This document shows positions 8,050-17,510 of a stretch of DNA of 37,321 nt, one piece after another. The notes below the pieces were generated by a model. It ran no database searches and was not told where the DNA came from. It was given only the letters and a program-made list of their open reading frames with translations. Position numbers and translations under genes: made by a program. Numbering within the stretch: position 1 is the first letter of the stretch; every line of letters begins with the position of its first letter. The stretch comes from Alphaproteobacteria bacterium. Its GTDB lineage: Bacteria > Pseudomonadota > Alphaproteobacteria > Micavibrionales > Micavibrionaceae. The stretch lies in contig JAJFGQ010000003.1 in the NCBI GenBank assembly GCA_021776075.1, positions 1 to 37,321 on the forward strand, read 5' to 3'.

Positions 8050-9321
8050 TTACTTCCCACCTTGCGACGGGGTCACGCGAATCAATATGATCTGGTTACG
8101 CTGACGGCGCACAACATCAAAACGAAAACCGAAAAAGGTAAAAGACTGCCCGACATCCGGCACCATTTCTGATTCATGCAGAACCAGACCGGCCAGCGTT
8201 GAATAATCCTCATCCGGCAAATCCCATTCAAATTCCCGGTTTAAATCACGGATAGTCACCGCCCCGTCCACAAGATAAGTCCCGTTTGCCTGTTTTCGTA
8301 CACCGGCAACCATCTCGTCATGTTCATCATCTATTTCACCAACGATTTCCTCCAGGATATCCTCCAGCGTCACCAATCCCATCAGGCTGCCATATTCATC
8401 AACGACCAACGCAAAATGTTCCCGTCTCTGCCGAAACGCCTGTAGCTGATCGTAAAGCGGCGTACTCTCCGGCACGAACCATGGTTCCGTAGAAATTGTT
8501 TCGATACCAAGGTTAGAGAATTGCCCTCCCTGCGCCTGCATTTCCCGCAACAGGGCCTTCACATGAATGACACCAACAATGTTATCTGTATTACCCTTCC
8601 ACAAGGGCAGGCGCGTATAAGGGCTTTCCAGCACTTCTTCCACGATTTTATCCATCGCCAGATCAGCATCAATCATGGTGATCTTTTTACGGTGGGTCAT
8701 GATCTCCTCCACCTCAACATCTGCCAGATCAAGGATGGAACGGAGCATCGCCCGCTGTTCCTGCGTCTCTTCCTCCGGTCCGTCATGCATTTCAATCACG
8801 CCGCGCAATTCTTCTACGTGATTTCCCACAGCCACGACGGAAATATCCACCTTAAAAAGCTTCAAAACCAAGCGTACAATGTGGGCAACCATCTCCGTTA
8901 TCGGTGCCAGAAAAGCAATCACAATGCGCATAATGGGCGCGATAGCCATCGACATCCGGTCGGCAAAATGCAAGGCATAGGTCTTAGGCAGCACTTCTGC
9001 AAAAATTAGCACCAGCATGGTCATAACGGCCGTCGCATACAAAACACCGGCTTCCCCAAAGGCCTTAATCAAAACACTCGTCGCCAGAGCCGAAGCCAGA
9101 ATATTGACAAGGTTATTACCCAGAAGCAAAGCGCCGATCATCCGGTCCTTATTCTCACGAATGCGGTTTACCAAAGCCGCTCTGGCATTACCCTTCTTCT
9201 CCAGTGCATGCATGCGGGCCTTTGACGCCGCCGTCAGCGCCGTTTCCGAACCCGAGAAAAAAGCGGACAGAAGAAGCAGCACAATAATTGCCAAAGTAGA
9301 TAATAACCACCAAAGTTCCAT
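8050..9321 (-). CDS. CNNM/CorB-CorC (DUF21-CBS-CorC_HlyC) membrane protein, putative Mg2+/Co2+ exporter
   Basis: The protein is 423 aa with the full family architecture. A DUF21 membrane domain (about 1-150, four hydrophobic segments, with the characteristic SAFFSGSETALTAASKARM after the first helix) is followed by a CBS pair (about 200-335, EIMTHRKKITMID and LVVDEYGSLMGLVTLEDILEE) and a C-terminal CorC_HlyC transporter-associated domain (about 345-420). CNNM-family proteins are linked to magnesium transport; the exact cation here is inferred. The gene starts 3 bp after aroB ends, in the operon aroK-aroB-this gene, an order seen widely in alphaproteobacteria. Confidence 0.92.
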   Translation of the reverse strand: MELWWLLSTLAIIVLLLLSAFFSGSETALTAASKARMHALEKKGNARAALVNRIRENKDRMIGALLLGNNLVNILASALATSVLIKAFGEAGVLYATAVMTMLVLIFAEVLPKTYALHFADRMSMAIAPIMRIVIAFLAPITEMVAHIVRLVLKLFKVDISVVAVGNHVEELRGVIEMHDGPEEETQEQRAMLRSILDLADVEVEEIMTHRKKITMIDADLAMDKIVEEVLESPYTRLPLWKGNTDNIVGVIHVKALLREMQAQGGQFSNLGIETISTEPWFVPESTPLYDQLQAFRQRREHFALVVDEYGSLMGLVTLEDILEEIVGEIDDEHDEMVAGVRKQANGTYLVDGAVTIRDLNREFEWDLPDEDYSTLAGLVLHESEMVPDVGQSFTFFGFRFDVVRRQRNQIILIRVTPSQGGK

Positions 9322-9324
9322 GAG

Positions 9325-10449
9325 CTAGACGCCCTCCATTGAGTCCGTTATAACCTGCTCCACAATGTCCCAATCGACATCGGCGCTTATATAAGCTTTA
9401 CCAATACCGCGAAGCACAACAAAGTGGTTCTGGCCTTTTTCTACTTTTTTATCCCGTTTCATCAACGCCATAAGCGTCACAGCATCGCAATCCAACGGCG
9501 GAAAGATCATATGAATAGCCGTCGGCAAACCCATAGCCGCCAGATGGACTTCAACCCGTTTGGCGTCCTCTTCCGGGCAATGCCCTTCACAAACGGACAA
9601 ACGAAAAGCCAAAACCATGCCGATAGCCACAGCTTCTCCATGCAATAAGCGCCCATCATACGCCGCAGCGGCCTCCAGCGCATGAGCAAATGTATGCCCC
9701 AGATTAAGCAAAGCCCTTACATTTTGTTCTTTTTCATCCGCCTCAACAATTTCCGCTTTTTTTCGGCAGGAAAGCTCTATAGCTCTGGCAAGGGCCTCCG
9801 GCTCTCTCTCGCAAACGCCCTGCCCGTTCTTTTCCAGCCAGACAAAAAACGCAGGATCGTCAATCAAGGCATATTTAACAATTTCCGCATAGCCGGACAG
9901 CAATTCCCGTCTTGGCAAAGTCTCCAGAACATCCATATCACAGACGACACTGACCGGTTGATGAAAGGCCCCAACCAGATTTTTTCCCTGCGCCATATCA
10001 AGCCCCGTCTTCCCGCCGACCGCGCTATCCACCTGCGCCAGCAAAGTTGTCGGAATCTGGACAAAAGAAATACCCCGCAGAATAACAGCGGCTGCAAACC
10101 CTCCTAAATCACCGATCACGCCACCCCCTACGGTGAACAGGACCGAATCACGTCCTACGCCATGATCCAGAAGCCACGACAACACCTGTTCCAGAGCCGC
10201 CATGGATTTTGTTTGCTCTCCCGCGGGCAAAGTAAGAATCTGTACACTATGGGCACCGGACGACTTCAGGGTCTGATACACAGACATACCATAGGGGTTC
10301 GTTGTGTTTTCATCCGTCAAAACAAAGAGAGAGCGCCCCTTCAAATCAAACGGAATAAAGGATACGAAATCTCCTAAAAGTTCCCGCCCGATATGAATAT
10401 TGTATGTTCCGGATGATGCGTCCCCGTGATTCACAGATACGGTCGGCAT
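9325..10449 (-). CDS. aroB: 3-dehydroquinate synthase
   Basis: AroB cyclises DAHP to 3-dehydroquinate, the second shikimate-pathway step, using NAD and a divalent metal. The 374-aa length is normal. The NAD-binding GGGVIGDLGGFAAA, the PTTLLAQVDSAVGGKTG segment, the EIVKYALIDD segment and the metal-binding LNLGHTFAHALE are all present. It lies 6 bp downstream of aroK, another shikimate-pathway gene, and 3 bp upstream of the CorB-type gene, so the three are very likely co-transcribed. Confidence 0.97.
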   Translation of the reverse strand: MPTVSVNHGDASSGTYNIHIGRELLGDFVSFIPFDLKGRSLFVLTDENTTNPYGMSVYQTLKSSGAHSVQILTLPAGEQTKSMAALEQVLSWLLDHGVGRDSVLFTVGGGVIGDLGGFAAAVILRGISFVQIPTTLLAQVDSAVGGKTGLDMAQGKNLVGAFHQPVSVVCDMDVLETLPRRELLSGYAEIVKYALIDDPAFFVWLEKNGQGVCEREPEALARAIELSCRKKAEIVEADEKEQNVRALLNLGHTFAHALEAAAAYDGRLLHGEAVAIGMVLAFRLSVCEGHCPEEDAKRVEVHLAAMGLPTAIHMIFPPLDCDAVTLMALMKRDKKVEKGQNHFVVLRGIGKAYISADVDWDIVEQVITDSMEGV

Positions 10450-10455
10450 GGCGTC

Positions 10456-11043
10456 CTATCCTGCCTTCGCTGTCTGAAGGGATAAGTAATCGCACAATTT
10501 TTCCAACGCCTCGTTTAAAACAATATCAACAGGACCATTACAACTATCTACCGTTACATTAGCTTGCTCATAAATAGGGTAACGCTTTTCCATCATATCT
10601 TTCAGAATGGATTCGGGATCGCCCTGGTTCAAAAGCGGCCTTTTATTATTGCGCGATGTCCGCTCCAACATAACCGGCATCTCCGCTTTAACCCAGACCG
10701 AGACCGATTCTGCCCAAACAGCACTGGCCGTTTCTTCCGTTATCATGGCACCGCCGCCCGTGGCAATAACACAAACGCCGCCATCTAAAAGACGCCGAAT
10801 CACCCGCCGCTCACCGTCACGGAAATCAGCCTCACCAAACCGGTCGAAAATATCACAAACGCTTAACCCCGCCGCTTTTTCGATCTCCGCATCCGAATCA
10901 ACAAACTCAAGGCCCAGCATTGCCGCCAAGGCACGCCCAATCCTGGTTTTTCCGGTTCCCATCAGGCCTACCAAAACAATTGGTTTATCGATATACCGGC
11001 CGATTTCTCTGACTATCGCTTGATTATCTGTATTCATGGTCAT
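10456..11043 (-). CDS. aroK: Shikimate kinase
   Basis: The protein phosphorylates shikimate. Walker A GLMGTGKT spans residues 26-33, followed by FVDSDAEIEKAAG (shikimate/Mg site), FRDGERRVI and the TGGGA loop. The C-terminal lid arginine region (RTSRNNKRPLL) is intact. Two in-frame ATGs (11043, 11037) are possible; neither has a clear ribosome site. It is the first gene of aroK-aroB-CorB and is divergent from a 49-aa membrane protein gene 100 bp away, so the promoters of both directions must lie within about 11044-11143. Confidence 0.96.
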   Translation of the reverse strand: MTMNTDNQAIVREIGRYIDKPIVLVGLMGTGKTRIGRALAAMLGLEFVDSDAEIEKAAGLSVCDIFDRFGEADFRDGERRVIRRLLDGGVCVIATGGGAMITEETASAVWAESVSVWVKAEMPVMLERTSRNNKRPLLNQGDPESILKDMMEKRYPIYEQANVTVDSCNGPVDIVLNEALEKLCDYLSLQTAKAG

Positions 11044-11143
11044 GTTTATGCATCAATAAGAAAGGAAAAACAATACTGACCGTTGCACTCGCCTTCCATC
11101 TCTATTAGGTTCGCACTCGAAACACCCTGTAAACACAAACGGA

Positions 11144-11293
11144 ATGGCTATGAAGCTTGCAAAACTATTCACAGGCTTATTTATTCTTACACTTGTCGGC
11201 GGATTTATTTTCCTCGCCGTTACAGATATTCCTGTCGAACAAACACAAATCAAAAAAACAATTTCCAATGAGCGTTTTTATGGCACCGACTAG
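11144..11293 (+). CDS. 49-aa single-pass membrane protein
   Basis: The ATG at 11144, preceded by CGGA, opens a 49-codon frame ending in TAG at 11291-11293. The protein is MAMKLAKLF..., then a hydrophobic helix (about residues 8-27), then TDIPVEQTQIKKTIS and a short polar tail. I recall similar tiny proteins with a TDIP-like motif upstream of xerD in other alphaproteobacteria, so this looks conserved rather than spurious. It overlaps the next gene's start by about 14-26 bp, suggesting translational coupling. Function unknown. Confidence 0.7.
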   Translation: MAMKLAKLFTGLFILTLVGGFIFLAVTDIPVEQTQIKKTISNERFYGTD

Positions 11294-13046
11294 AACTTCC
11301 CTTTTCCTGCTCACAGTTCTGGCCTGTTGTCTTTTCCTGTCTTCCGTTCAGGCGCCCGTTCTGGCCAATGAGCGCATGGCAGGATCCGCACCAAAAGCAA
11401 ATACACCCCGGCAATCCGAAACGAACAAAACGAAAAACAGCCCCCCGCAGGATATTAATTATGCCGTCCTTGAATCATACGGCACTCTGACCAATATCCG
11501 CAAAGGCGGTCTGGGCATAGACCTTTGGCAAAACAGCCAAAGAGCACTTCTTCTGGAACTCCTCCCCATTCTGCCTGACGATACGAAATACAAAACGCTG
11601 CAAAAACTGCAAAAGCGGCTTTTGCTGACAGAAGCCGATGCACAACTCATGATACGAAAAGACAGCCCCGAGGCTCCCGGTCAGGATTCCCTAACCCTGC
11701 GCCTTGAAAAGCTTCTTTCCATGGGGGCTTTTGACGATGCCGTCAAACTCTACACCAGAAACCCCGACCCGCCTTATCACGAAAGACTTGCCCGTAACGG
11801 CGTCCTGGCCATGTTCTATAGCGGTCAGGATTCGCTGGCTTGTCTGGAAGTCAAAGCACTGGAAGAATACCATCAAAAAGGCGTGTCTTTTTGGCAACAA
11901 GCACCAAAAATATGCACCTACATTCTGTCAAAGGTGGCTCAACAGGATGGCCCGGCTACAAAAACAGGACAAAAAACAATAAAATTTCCAGACAGTACGA
12001 TTCTTGAGAAAATCATTAATAAACCCACATTTCGTTTCACGCCCCACACACCGGACGAGCTAAACAAACTGTCCCCGCTTGAAAAAGCCCTCTTGTTTAC
12101 GGACGGCAGAATAGACTACAGCCAGCTTAAATCAATAAACACAGAAGAACTGCCGCCCGCCATTGCAACGCTTCTGATCACGGATAAAAACCTGCCGGAC
12201 AAGCATCGTTTCAAGCTCATAACAGCCTCTGTAGGCAAGGGAAACCGAAGCCCTCAAAGCCTGACGGAATTCTATAATTCTCTGGATATACCCCCGGCAA
12301 CAAAGACAGGGTGGCAACAGATACCGGCTCTATACCAAAAGGCAAAAAAAGCCTCTGAAGACGCAGAACGTCTAGCTTTCCTCAAAGAAGCTCTCGACCT
12401 TTCCGCAGAAAACCCGCCCGCTGCCCTGCTCCCTTTTGCAGACCTGTTAAGGAAAGAAAAAGCCGGTGACTTTTCCGAATCACATGCAAAAATAGCACTG
12501 CGGCTCATGCTACAGGCCAATTTATCCGTCCCACAGGGTTGGGCAAAATACAAAACTTTAGAATCAATGCTTGAATCCTCTGGCGAAAAAGGAATCAACA
12601 AACAGGATATTTTGACGTGGCTGGCGCATGATATTAGTGAAAATTTTCCTACAAGTTTTCCATCAAAAGAATTTGATTTCAATGGCTTAACTGACGTTTT
12701 GAACAATTCTGAATTGCAAATTACAAAAATAATTTATGAAAAGCTTGACAAGCGCGATAAATTACATAATTATGTGCCCAGTAAAGTTTATGAAAAACAT
12801 GTTGACTTGACATTAGATGACAGTTATGTAATGCCATCTATTGACTTAGTTGACAGCCTCAAAAAGGCGCGATTAGAAGAACGTCTAGCCGAGGTTGTTA
12901 TATTAAGTTCCATCGCTCTTCATGATGTGCCTCCCGGCAACTTATATGCCGGATTGCTTCGTGAGATACTTGATGGTCTAATCACAGTGGGGTTAACAGA
13001 AGAAGCACAGGAATTGGCAGAGGAAGTCGTTCTTGGCTTGAATTGA
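11268..13046 (+). CDS. Large exported protein of unknown function
   Basis: From ATG 11268 the protein is 592 aa. An ATG at 11280 is equally possible; the frame stays open upstream to a TTG at 11157, but that extension lacks a signal sequence and overlaps the 49-aa gene. A signal peptide (SLFLLTVLACCLFLSS) has a likely cleavage site after APVLA, so the protein is periplasmic or outer. The mature part is helical with repeated-looking tetratricopeptide-like segments (SMGAFDDAVKLYTRNP) and no motif I can name. The reading frame overlaps the 5' side of the xerD region. The last ~450 bp are visibly more AT-rich than the rest. Positional equivalents upstream of xerD occur in Rhodospirillales (recalled). 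Confidence 0.8.
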   Translation: MSVFMAPTRTSLFLLTVLACCLFLSSVQAPVLANERMAGSAPKANTPRQSETNKTKNSPPQDINYAVLESYGTLTNIRKGGLGIDLWQNSQRALLLELLPILPDDTKYKTLQKLQKRLLLTEADAQLMIRKDSPEAPGQDSLTLRLEKLLSMGAFDDAVKLYTRNPDPPYHERLARNGVLAMFYSGQDSLACLEVKALEEYHQKGVSFWQQAPKICTYILSKVAQQDGPATKTGQKTIKFPDSTILEKIINKPTFRFTPHTPDELNKLSPLEKALLFTDGRIDYSQLKSINTEELPPAIATLLITDKNLPDKHRFKLITASVGKGNRSPQSLTEFYNSLDIPPATKTGWQQIPALYQKAKKASEDAERLAFLKEALDLSAENPPAALLPFADLLRKEKAGDFSESHAKIALRLMLQANLSVPQGWAKYKTLESMLESSGEKGINKQDILTWLAHDISENFPTSFPSKEFDFNGLTDVLNNSELQITKIIYEKLDKRDKLHNYVPSKVYEKHVDLTLDDSYVMPSIDLVDSLKKARLEERLAEVVILSSIALHDVPPGNLYAGLLREILDGLITVGLTEEAQELAEEVVLGLN

Positions 13047-13066
13047 GTAAAAAAAGGAGAAAAACT

Positions 13067-14059
13067 ATGGCTCGTCCAGGTCGTCCGGCAATGCCGAAAC
13101 CAGATTTGCATCCGTTGGTGGATTCATTTCTTGATATGCTTACTGCAGAACGGGGAGCTGCTATGAACACACGTCAGGCTTACTGGCGTGATTTAGCGGA
13201 TTTCAGTATTTATCTGCGCGATAAATTCAAAATTGAGCTCGTTGATTCTTCAACGGATCAGATCAAAACCTATCTTCTTGATCTGGGTAACAAGATACAT
13301 GTTAAGGGTAAAAAAAGGAATCAGATCGCTACAAGAACAGTGGCACGCCGTCTGTCGGCTCTGCGTCAGTTTTACCGTTATCTTGTGTCCGAAAATATTC
13401 GTAAAGATGATCCGACAACAACAATTGACAGCCCGAAACAAACACGCACTCTGCCAAAAACGCTGAGTGAGTCGGAAGTCAGTATCCTGATCAAAACAGC
13501 CGGTCAAGGCGGTGGTGGAGACAGCGTTCGTCTCGTCTGTTTGCTCGAAATGTTGTACGCCACAGGGCTCCGGGTTTCCGAGCTGGTTGGTCTGCCCATG
13601 TCAGCAATAGGTGAAGATACGCAGTTCCTCATGGTCGCCGGCAAAGGCGGCCGTGAACGTATGGTCCCTCTGTCAGAACCTGCCCAAAAAGCTGTGAAAA
13701 CTTATCTGGATGTTCGCCAGCAGTTTATTGGCCCGGATGATACAGGCAATCAGGCACAGTGGTTATTCCCTTCTCGTACGTCCGAGAGTGGTCACCTGAC
13801 CCGTCAACGTTTTGCTCAGCTTCTGAAAGATCTGGCTGACAGAGCCGAGATTGATGCTGACCGTGTTAGCCCTCATATTCTGAGACACGCCTTTGCTACG
13901 CATCTGCTTAGCAATGGTGCGGATCTTCGTTCCGTACAGAAAATGCTGGGTCATGCTGATATTGCAACAACGCAGATTTATACGCATCTCGTTGGTGACA
14001 AGGTCAAGAAAACGGTTCAGGAAAAGCATCCGCTTTCCAAAACCGGTACGGATGTATAA
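13067..14059 (+). CDS. xerD: Tyrosine recombinase XerD
   Basis: Housekeeping site-specific recombinase that resolves chromosome dimers at dif with XerC. The start is ATG 13067 because AAGGAGA sits 6 nt upstream; an earlier in-frame TTG at 13043 would overlap the preceding gene. The protein is 330 aa with a SAM-like N-terminal core-binding domain and the catalytic residues R169 (in ATGLRVSEL), H270 and R273 (HILRHAFATH), H296 (MLGHADIATT) and the nucleophile Y305. Nothing indicates a mobile-element integrase: there is no adjacent tRNA, phage gene or attachment repeat. Confidence 0.95.
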   Translation: MARPGRPAMPKPDLHPLVDSFLDMLTAERGAAMNTRQAYWRDLADFSIYLRDKFKIELVDSSTDQIKTYLLDLGNKIHVKGKKRNQIATRTVARRLSALRQFYRYLVSENIRKDDPTTTIDSPKQTRTLPKTLSESEVSILIKTAGQGGGGDSVRLVCLLEMLYATGLRVSELVGLPMSAIGEDTQFLMVAGKGGRERMVPLSEPAQKAVKTYLDVRQQFIGPDDTGNQAQWLFPSRTSESGHLTRQRFAQLLKDLADRAEIDADRVSPHILRHAFATHLLSNGADLRSVQKMLGHADIATTQIYTHLVGDKVKKTVQEKHPLSKTGTDV

Positions 14060-14084
14060 TCCGAACTCTTGAATATTGATTTTT

Positions 14085-14125
14085 AAATCAGGCAGGCAAT
14101 CTATTTGAAATTGTCTGCCTGATTT
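14085..14125. terminator. Strong hairpin between xerD and accA, possible terminator
   Basis: A 16-bp stem (AAATCAGGCAGGCAAT pairing with ATTGTCTGCCTGATTT, one G-T wobble) has a 9-nt loop. It lies 25 bp after the xerD stop codon. The plus-strand side lacks a clear T run beyond the stem, so it may terminate or merely stabilise the transcript end. Confidence 0.55.
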
Positions 14126-14166
14126 GCTATCTATCATCTTCATTTTCAAAAACAACGGCAATTCAA

Positions 14167-15105
14167 ATGAGTAAACTGGAATTCGAAAAACCGATTCTGG
14201 AGTTAGAAGCAAAAATTGCCGAACTGCGTAATGTCAGTGGCGAAGACAAGCTCAACATTGCAGAAGAAATAAACCGCATGCAGTCAAAGATTGAACGTCT
14301 TCTGACGCAGACATACAACAAACTGACGCCCCAACAAAAAGTACTGGTCGCCCGACATCAGGAACGTCCTCACTTTGTAGATTACATGAGCGGCTTTATT
14401 GAGGATTTTACGCCACTGGCCGGTGATCGTCATTTTGCCGAAGATAATGCCCTGCTAGGAGGCCTTGGCCGCTTCCGTGGACGCTCCTGCGTTATCATGG
14501 GGCACGAAAAAGGCAATGATACGGAGAGCCGCATCAAACATAATTTTGGCATGGCCCGGCCAGAAGGATACCGCAAGGCACAGCGCCTGATGCACATGGC
14601 TGAAAAATTTAACCTGCCTGTCATTACGCTGATTGATACGGCAGGTGCCTATCCCGGTGTCGGCGCAGAAGAACGGGGACAAGCAGAGGCCATTGCCCGT
14701 TCCATGCAGGTTTGCCTGCGTATAGAAGTCCCTATTATCTCTGTCATCATCGGTGAAGGTGGCTCTGGCGGCGCGATTGCCATCGGCGTGGCCGACCGCG
14801 TTTACATGCTGGAAAACTCCATCTATTCCGTTATATCACCGGAAGGGTGCGCCTCTATCCTCTGGCGAAGCGCCAGCCATGCCGATGATGCGGCGGCAGC
14901 ATTGAAAATGACCGCGCAAGACTTGTATCAGCTAAAACTGATTGATGGCATTATTCCTGAGCCTCTTGGCGGTGCCCATCGTGCAAAAGATAAAACAATT
15001 GAGAACGTTGCCATACAGATAGAAAAAGCCTTGAATGACATCACACCGTGGGACGGCAAAAAACTAAAACAAGCAAGACACGAAAAATTCCTGAAAATGG
15101 GTTGA
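14167..15105 (+). CDS. accA: Acetyl-CoA carboxylase carboxyltransferase subunit alpha
   Basis: AccA with AccD transfers CO2 from biotin to acetyl-CoA, making malonyl-CoA for fatty acid synthesis. The 312 aa are typical. The N-terminal helical FEKPILELEAKIAELR and the family segments DTAGAYPGVGAEERGQAEAI, GEGGSGGAIAIGVADRV and SPEGCASILWR are all intact. The ATG at 14167 is preceded by a purine-poor leader. It follows xerD after a strong hairpin, so it may have its own promoter. Confidence 0.97.
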   Translation: MSKLEFEKPILELEAKIAELRNVSGEDKLNIAEEINRMQSKIERLLTQTYNKLTPQQKVLVARHQERPHFVDYMSGFIEDFTPLAGDRHFAEDNALLGGLGRFRGRSCVIMGHEKGNDTESRIKHNFGMARPEGYRKAQRLMHMAEKFNLPVITLIDTAGAYPGVGAEERGQAEAIARSMQVCLRIEVPIISVIIGEGGSGGAIAIGVADRVYMLENSIYSVISPEGCASILWRSASHADDAAAALKMTAQDLYQLKLIDGIIPEPLGGAHRAKDKTIENVAIQIEKALNDITPWDGKKLKQARHEKFLKMG

Positions 15106-15167
15106 TTTTATATAGCTGTTTCCAACAACAGTTGAGCAACCCTTGTTTCGCTGTGTACCCTCACCTC

Positions 15168-15602
15168 CTAGAATCCTCCTGTCGCAAACTTCTGCTCTGA
15201 TGGTTGTTCGGAACTCTGATCGGCATCACTCCCTTTCACTGCTTGTTTTCTTACCGGATTCTTATAAGGCTTTACATTCAGCGCGTCGCTACTCATTCTG
15301 GAACGCTGCATCATATGTTCAAAGTTACCGTGTCCCGCCCGGTTATGCCCATCATCCGTAGAAGAAGCCCGGTAATACAGCATCAAAAACACACGAATAG
15401 CGGCCGTCAAAGACGTGTTCGGGTTCTTACGCAAATGAATCAGAGAACAAATATCATGGGTTTTGCACTCTTCACGACAGGAGATTTCCCGCAACGCATT
15501 CCACATCTCGGGCTCCAGCCTGACAGATGTCCTTCTACCTAAAACTGTAATATTACGGCTTACAAGAGTACTCTTGCCTCCTGCCCTCGTATGTTCCTTC
15601 AT
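15168..15602 (-). CDS. Ribbon-helix-helix domain protein (RHH_4-like)
   Basis: The protein is 144 aa. Residues about 18-80 (TVLGRRTSVRLEPEMWNALR, then CSLIHLRKN and SLTAAIRVFLMLYYRA) match the alphaproteobacterial RHH_4 DNA-binding family: a short beta strand with RTSVRLE, followed by two helices. Such proteins usually act as dimeric transcription factors. The C-terminal ~65 residues are polar and probably disordered. A GAGAGGAAA ribosome site precedes the ATG. It is convergent with accA. No target is evident. Confidence 0.8.
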   Translation of the reverse strand: MKEHTRAGGKSTLVSRNITVLGRRTSVRLEPEMWNALREISCREECKTHDICSLIHLRKNPNTSLTAAIRVFLMLYYRASSTDDGHNRAGHGNFEHMMQRSRMSSDALNVKPYKNPVRKQAVKGSDADQSSEQPSEQKFATGGF

Positions 15603-15830
15603 TTTCCTCTCTCCTTCCTATAATCTATTGTAAACTTAGGGACACAACCTTACGTATGTATGCTCGCTATACTATATATATATCTAGAATACACAACCTT
15701 TAGATAGTTCCTCTGCTTTTCTTTTTATTCTGCTCCTTATTTTAATCACGTACATCCGGGCCGGAATGCCTTGGTGTGTAAAGAGCGTGGCAAAAACTAT
15801 GTTTCCCTTGAAAGAGCAAGGAGTGATACA

Positions 15831-16478
15831 ATGGCATGTACTCATAAAACAAACGCCATACGCGGACCGATGCCAAAAATACATTTAAAACCCTGCTCTG
15901 CGGAATTTGCAGATGACGAAGAGAAGAATCAGGAAACACCCTGCTGCAACATGCCTGAGTGCGACAGAGAAGCCACACACAAGGCTCCGCGCGACCGTTC
16001 TCTTGGCGACTATTACTGGTTTTGCCTTGAGCACGTGCAGGAACACAATAAAGCATGGAATTATTTTTCCGGCATGTCCCATATCGAAGTTGAAGATTAT
16101 ATTGTCCGCAGCTCTCTATGGGATCGTCCCACATGGCGTCACGATAATTTTTCCGGCATGGAAGATCATTTGCACCGCAAAAGCTCGCAAACCTATCATT
16201 TCATGGATAAAGAACCGGAACAGGAACAAGCAAGACGCCACCCGTCCATTGACCGCCATTCACCGGAATTCGAAGCACTCGTAATCATGGGGCTAGAGCC
16301 ACCTCTGGATCTATCCCTCATTAAAGCGCGTTATAAAAAACTCGTAAAAAAGCACCATCCCGACATAAACGGAGGCAGTGCGGAGTCAGAAGAGCTTCTC
16401 AAAAGCATCAATATGGCCTATACCATATTAAAGCTGGCTTACGCACAGTTTGAAAAACTACCATCACAGGAAACATAG
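15831..16478 (+). CDS. J-domain (DnaJ-like) protein upstream of cobS
   Basis: The protein is 215 aa from ATG 15831, chosen because AAGGAGT lies 7 nt upstream; the open frame extends back to 15771 without such a site. A Cys-containing N-terminal part (CCNMPECDREATHKAP ... YYWFCLEHVQEHNKAWNYF) could bind zinc. The C-terminal J domain holds the diagnostic HPD in KKHHPDINGG, so it should stimulate an Hsp70 ATPase. The order J-protein-cobS-cobT recurs in alphaproteobacteria, suggesting a chaperone role in cobaltochelatase assembly (inference). Confidence 0.88.
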   Translation: MACTHKTNAIRGPMPKIHLKPCSAEFADDEEKNQETPCCNMPECDREATHKAPRDRSLGDYYWFCLEHVQEHNKAWNYFSGMSHIEVEDYIVRSSLWDRPTWRHDNFSGMEDHLHRKSSQTYHFMDKEPEQEQARRHPSIDRHSPEFEALVIMGLEPPLDLSLIKARYKKLVKKHHPDINGGSAESEELLKSINMAYTILKLAYAQFEKLPSQET

Positions 16479-16484
16479 AAATAA

Positions 16485-17501
16485 ATGCCCGAAGATAGAG
16501 ATAGAGAACCAATGGCGGCGTCTTTCGATGTGACGCAATTAACATCGAATAACGCGAAATATACAACAATTCCCGACACAAGATACAGCGTGCGGGATAC
16601 GTTCGGTCTTGACGTGGATTGGGACGTGCCGGGTTTCAGCGAGGACCATCCCAATGTCCCGGCTATTGATAAGAGCTACCAATTCGACCATGACACGACT
16701 CTGGCCATTCTGGCCGGTTTCGCCCATAACCGGCGTGTGATGATTCAGGGCTATCATGGTACCGGAAAATCCACCCATATTGAACAAGTCGCGGCCCGCC
16801 TGAACTGGCCCTGCGTCCGCATCAATCTCGACAGTCATGTCAGCCGCCTTGATTTACTGGGCAAGGACATGATCGTCCTGAAAGAAGGCAAGCAAATCAC
16901 GGAATATAAAGAAGGCCTCCTGCCCTGGGCGATCCAGAACCCGGTAGCGCTTGTCTTTGACGAATATGATGCCGGGCGCCCGGATGTGATGTTCGTCATC
17001 CAGCGCGTACTGGAAGCCGAAGGCCGCCTGACACTGCTGGACCAGAATCTTGTTATCCGCCCGCATCCAGCCTTCCGCCTGTTCGCCACCTCTAACACCG
17101 TCGGGCTGGGCGATACGACAGGCCTTTATCACGGCACGCAACAGATCAATCAGGGCCAGATGGACCGCTGGAACATCGTCGTCACCCTGAATTACCTGTC
17201 TCATGAGAATGAATGCAATATCATCCTCGCCAAAATGCCGGATTTCGATACGACGGAAGGCCGCGAAGATGTCTCCGCCATGGTCAAAATCGCAGACATG
17301 ACACGGCAGGGCTTTGTCAATGGCGATCTCTCGACCCTCATGAGCCCGCGTACCGTCATCACATGGGCGGAAAATATGCAGATTTTCAAAGACCGGGAAT
17401 TCGCCTTCCGTATGAGCTTCCTGAATAAATGCGATGAAACAGAACGCCCGACTGTTGCTGAGTATTACCAGCGCTGTTTCGGGGTGGAACTGGAAGAATA
17501 A
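16485..17501 (+). CDS. cobS: Cobaltochelatase subunit CobS (AAA+ ATPase)
   Basis: CobS works with CobT and CobN to insert cobalt into hydrogenobyrinate a,c-diamide in aerobic B12 synthesis. The protein is 338 aa, close to the family size. [20 protein letters not shown] leads into Walker A GYHGTGKS (89-96); Walker B is [10 protein letters not shown], and [19 protein letters not shown] and [13 protein letters not shown] are family signatures. ATG 16512 (MAASFDV) is an alternative start. It lies 6 bp after the J-domain gene. CobN is not in this window. Confidence 0.95.
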   Translation: MPEDRDREPMAASFDVTQLTSNNAKYTTIPDTRYSVRDTFGLDVDWDVPGFSEDHPNVPAIDKSYQFDHDTTLAILAGFAHNRRVMIQGYHGTGKSTHIEQVAARLNWPCVRINLDSHVSRLDLLGKDMIVLKEGKQITEYKEGLLPWAIQNPVALVFDEYDAGRPDVMFVIQRVLEAEGRLTLLDQNLVIRPHPAFRLFATSNTVGLGDTTGLYHGTQQINQGQMDRWNIVVTLNYLSHENECNIILAKMPDFDTTEGREDVSAMVKIADMTRQGFVNGDLSTLMSPRTVITWAENMQIFKDREFAFRMSFLNKCDETERPTVAEYYQRCFGVELEE

Positions 17502-17510
17502 AGAAACCGC

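Noticed and set aside
13067-14059. Integrase of a mobile element with attachment sites nearby
   Set aside because: The protein is a normal XerD in a housekeeping neighbourhood; no tRNA, direct repeats or phage genes flank it.
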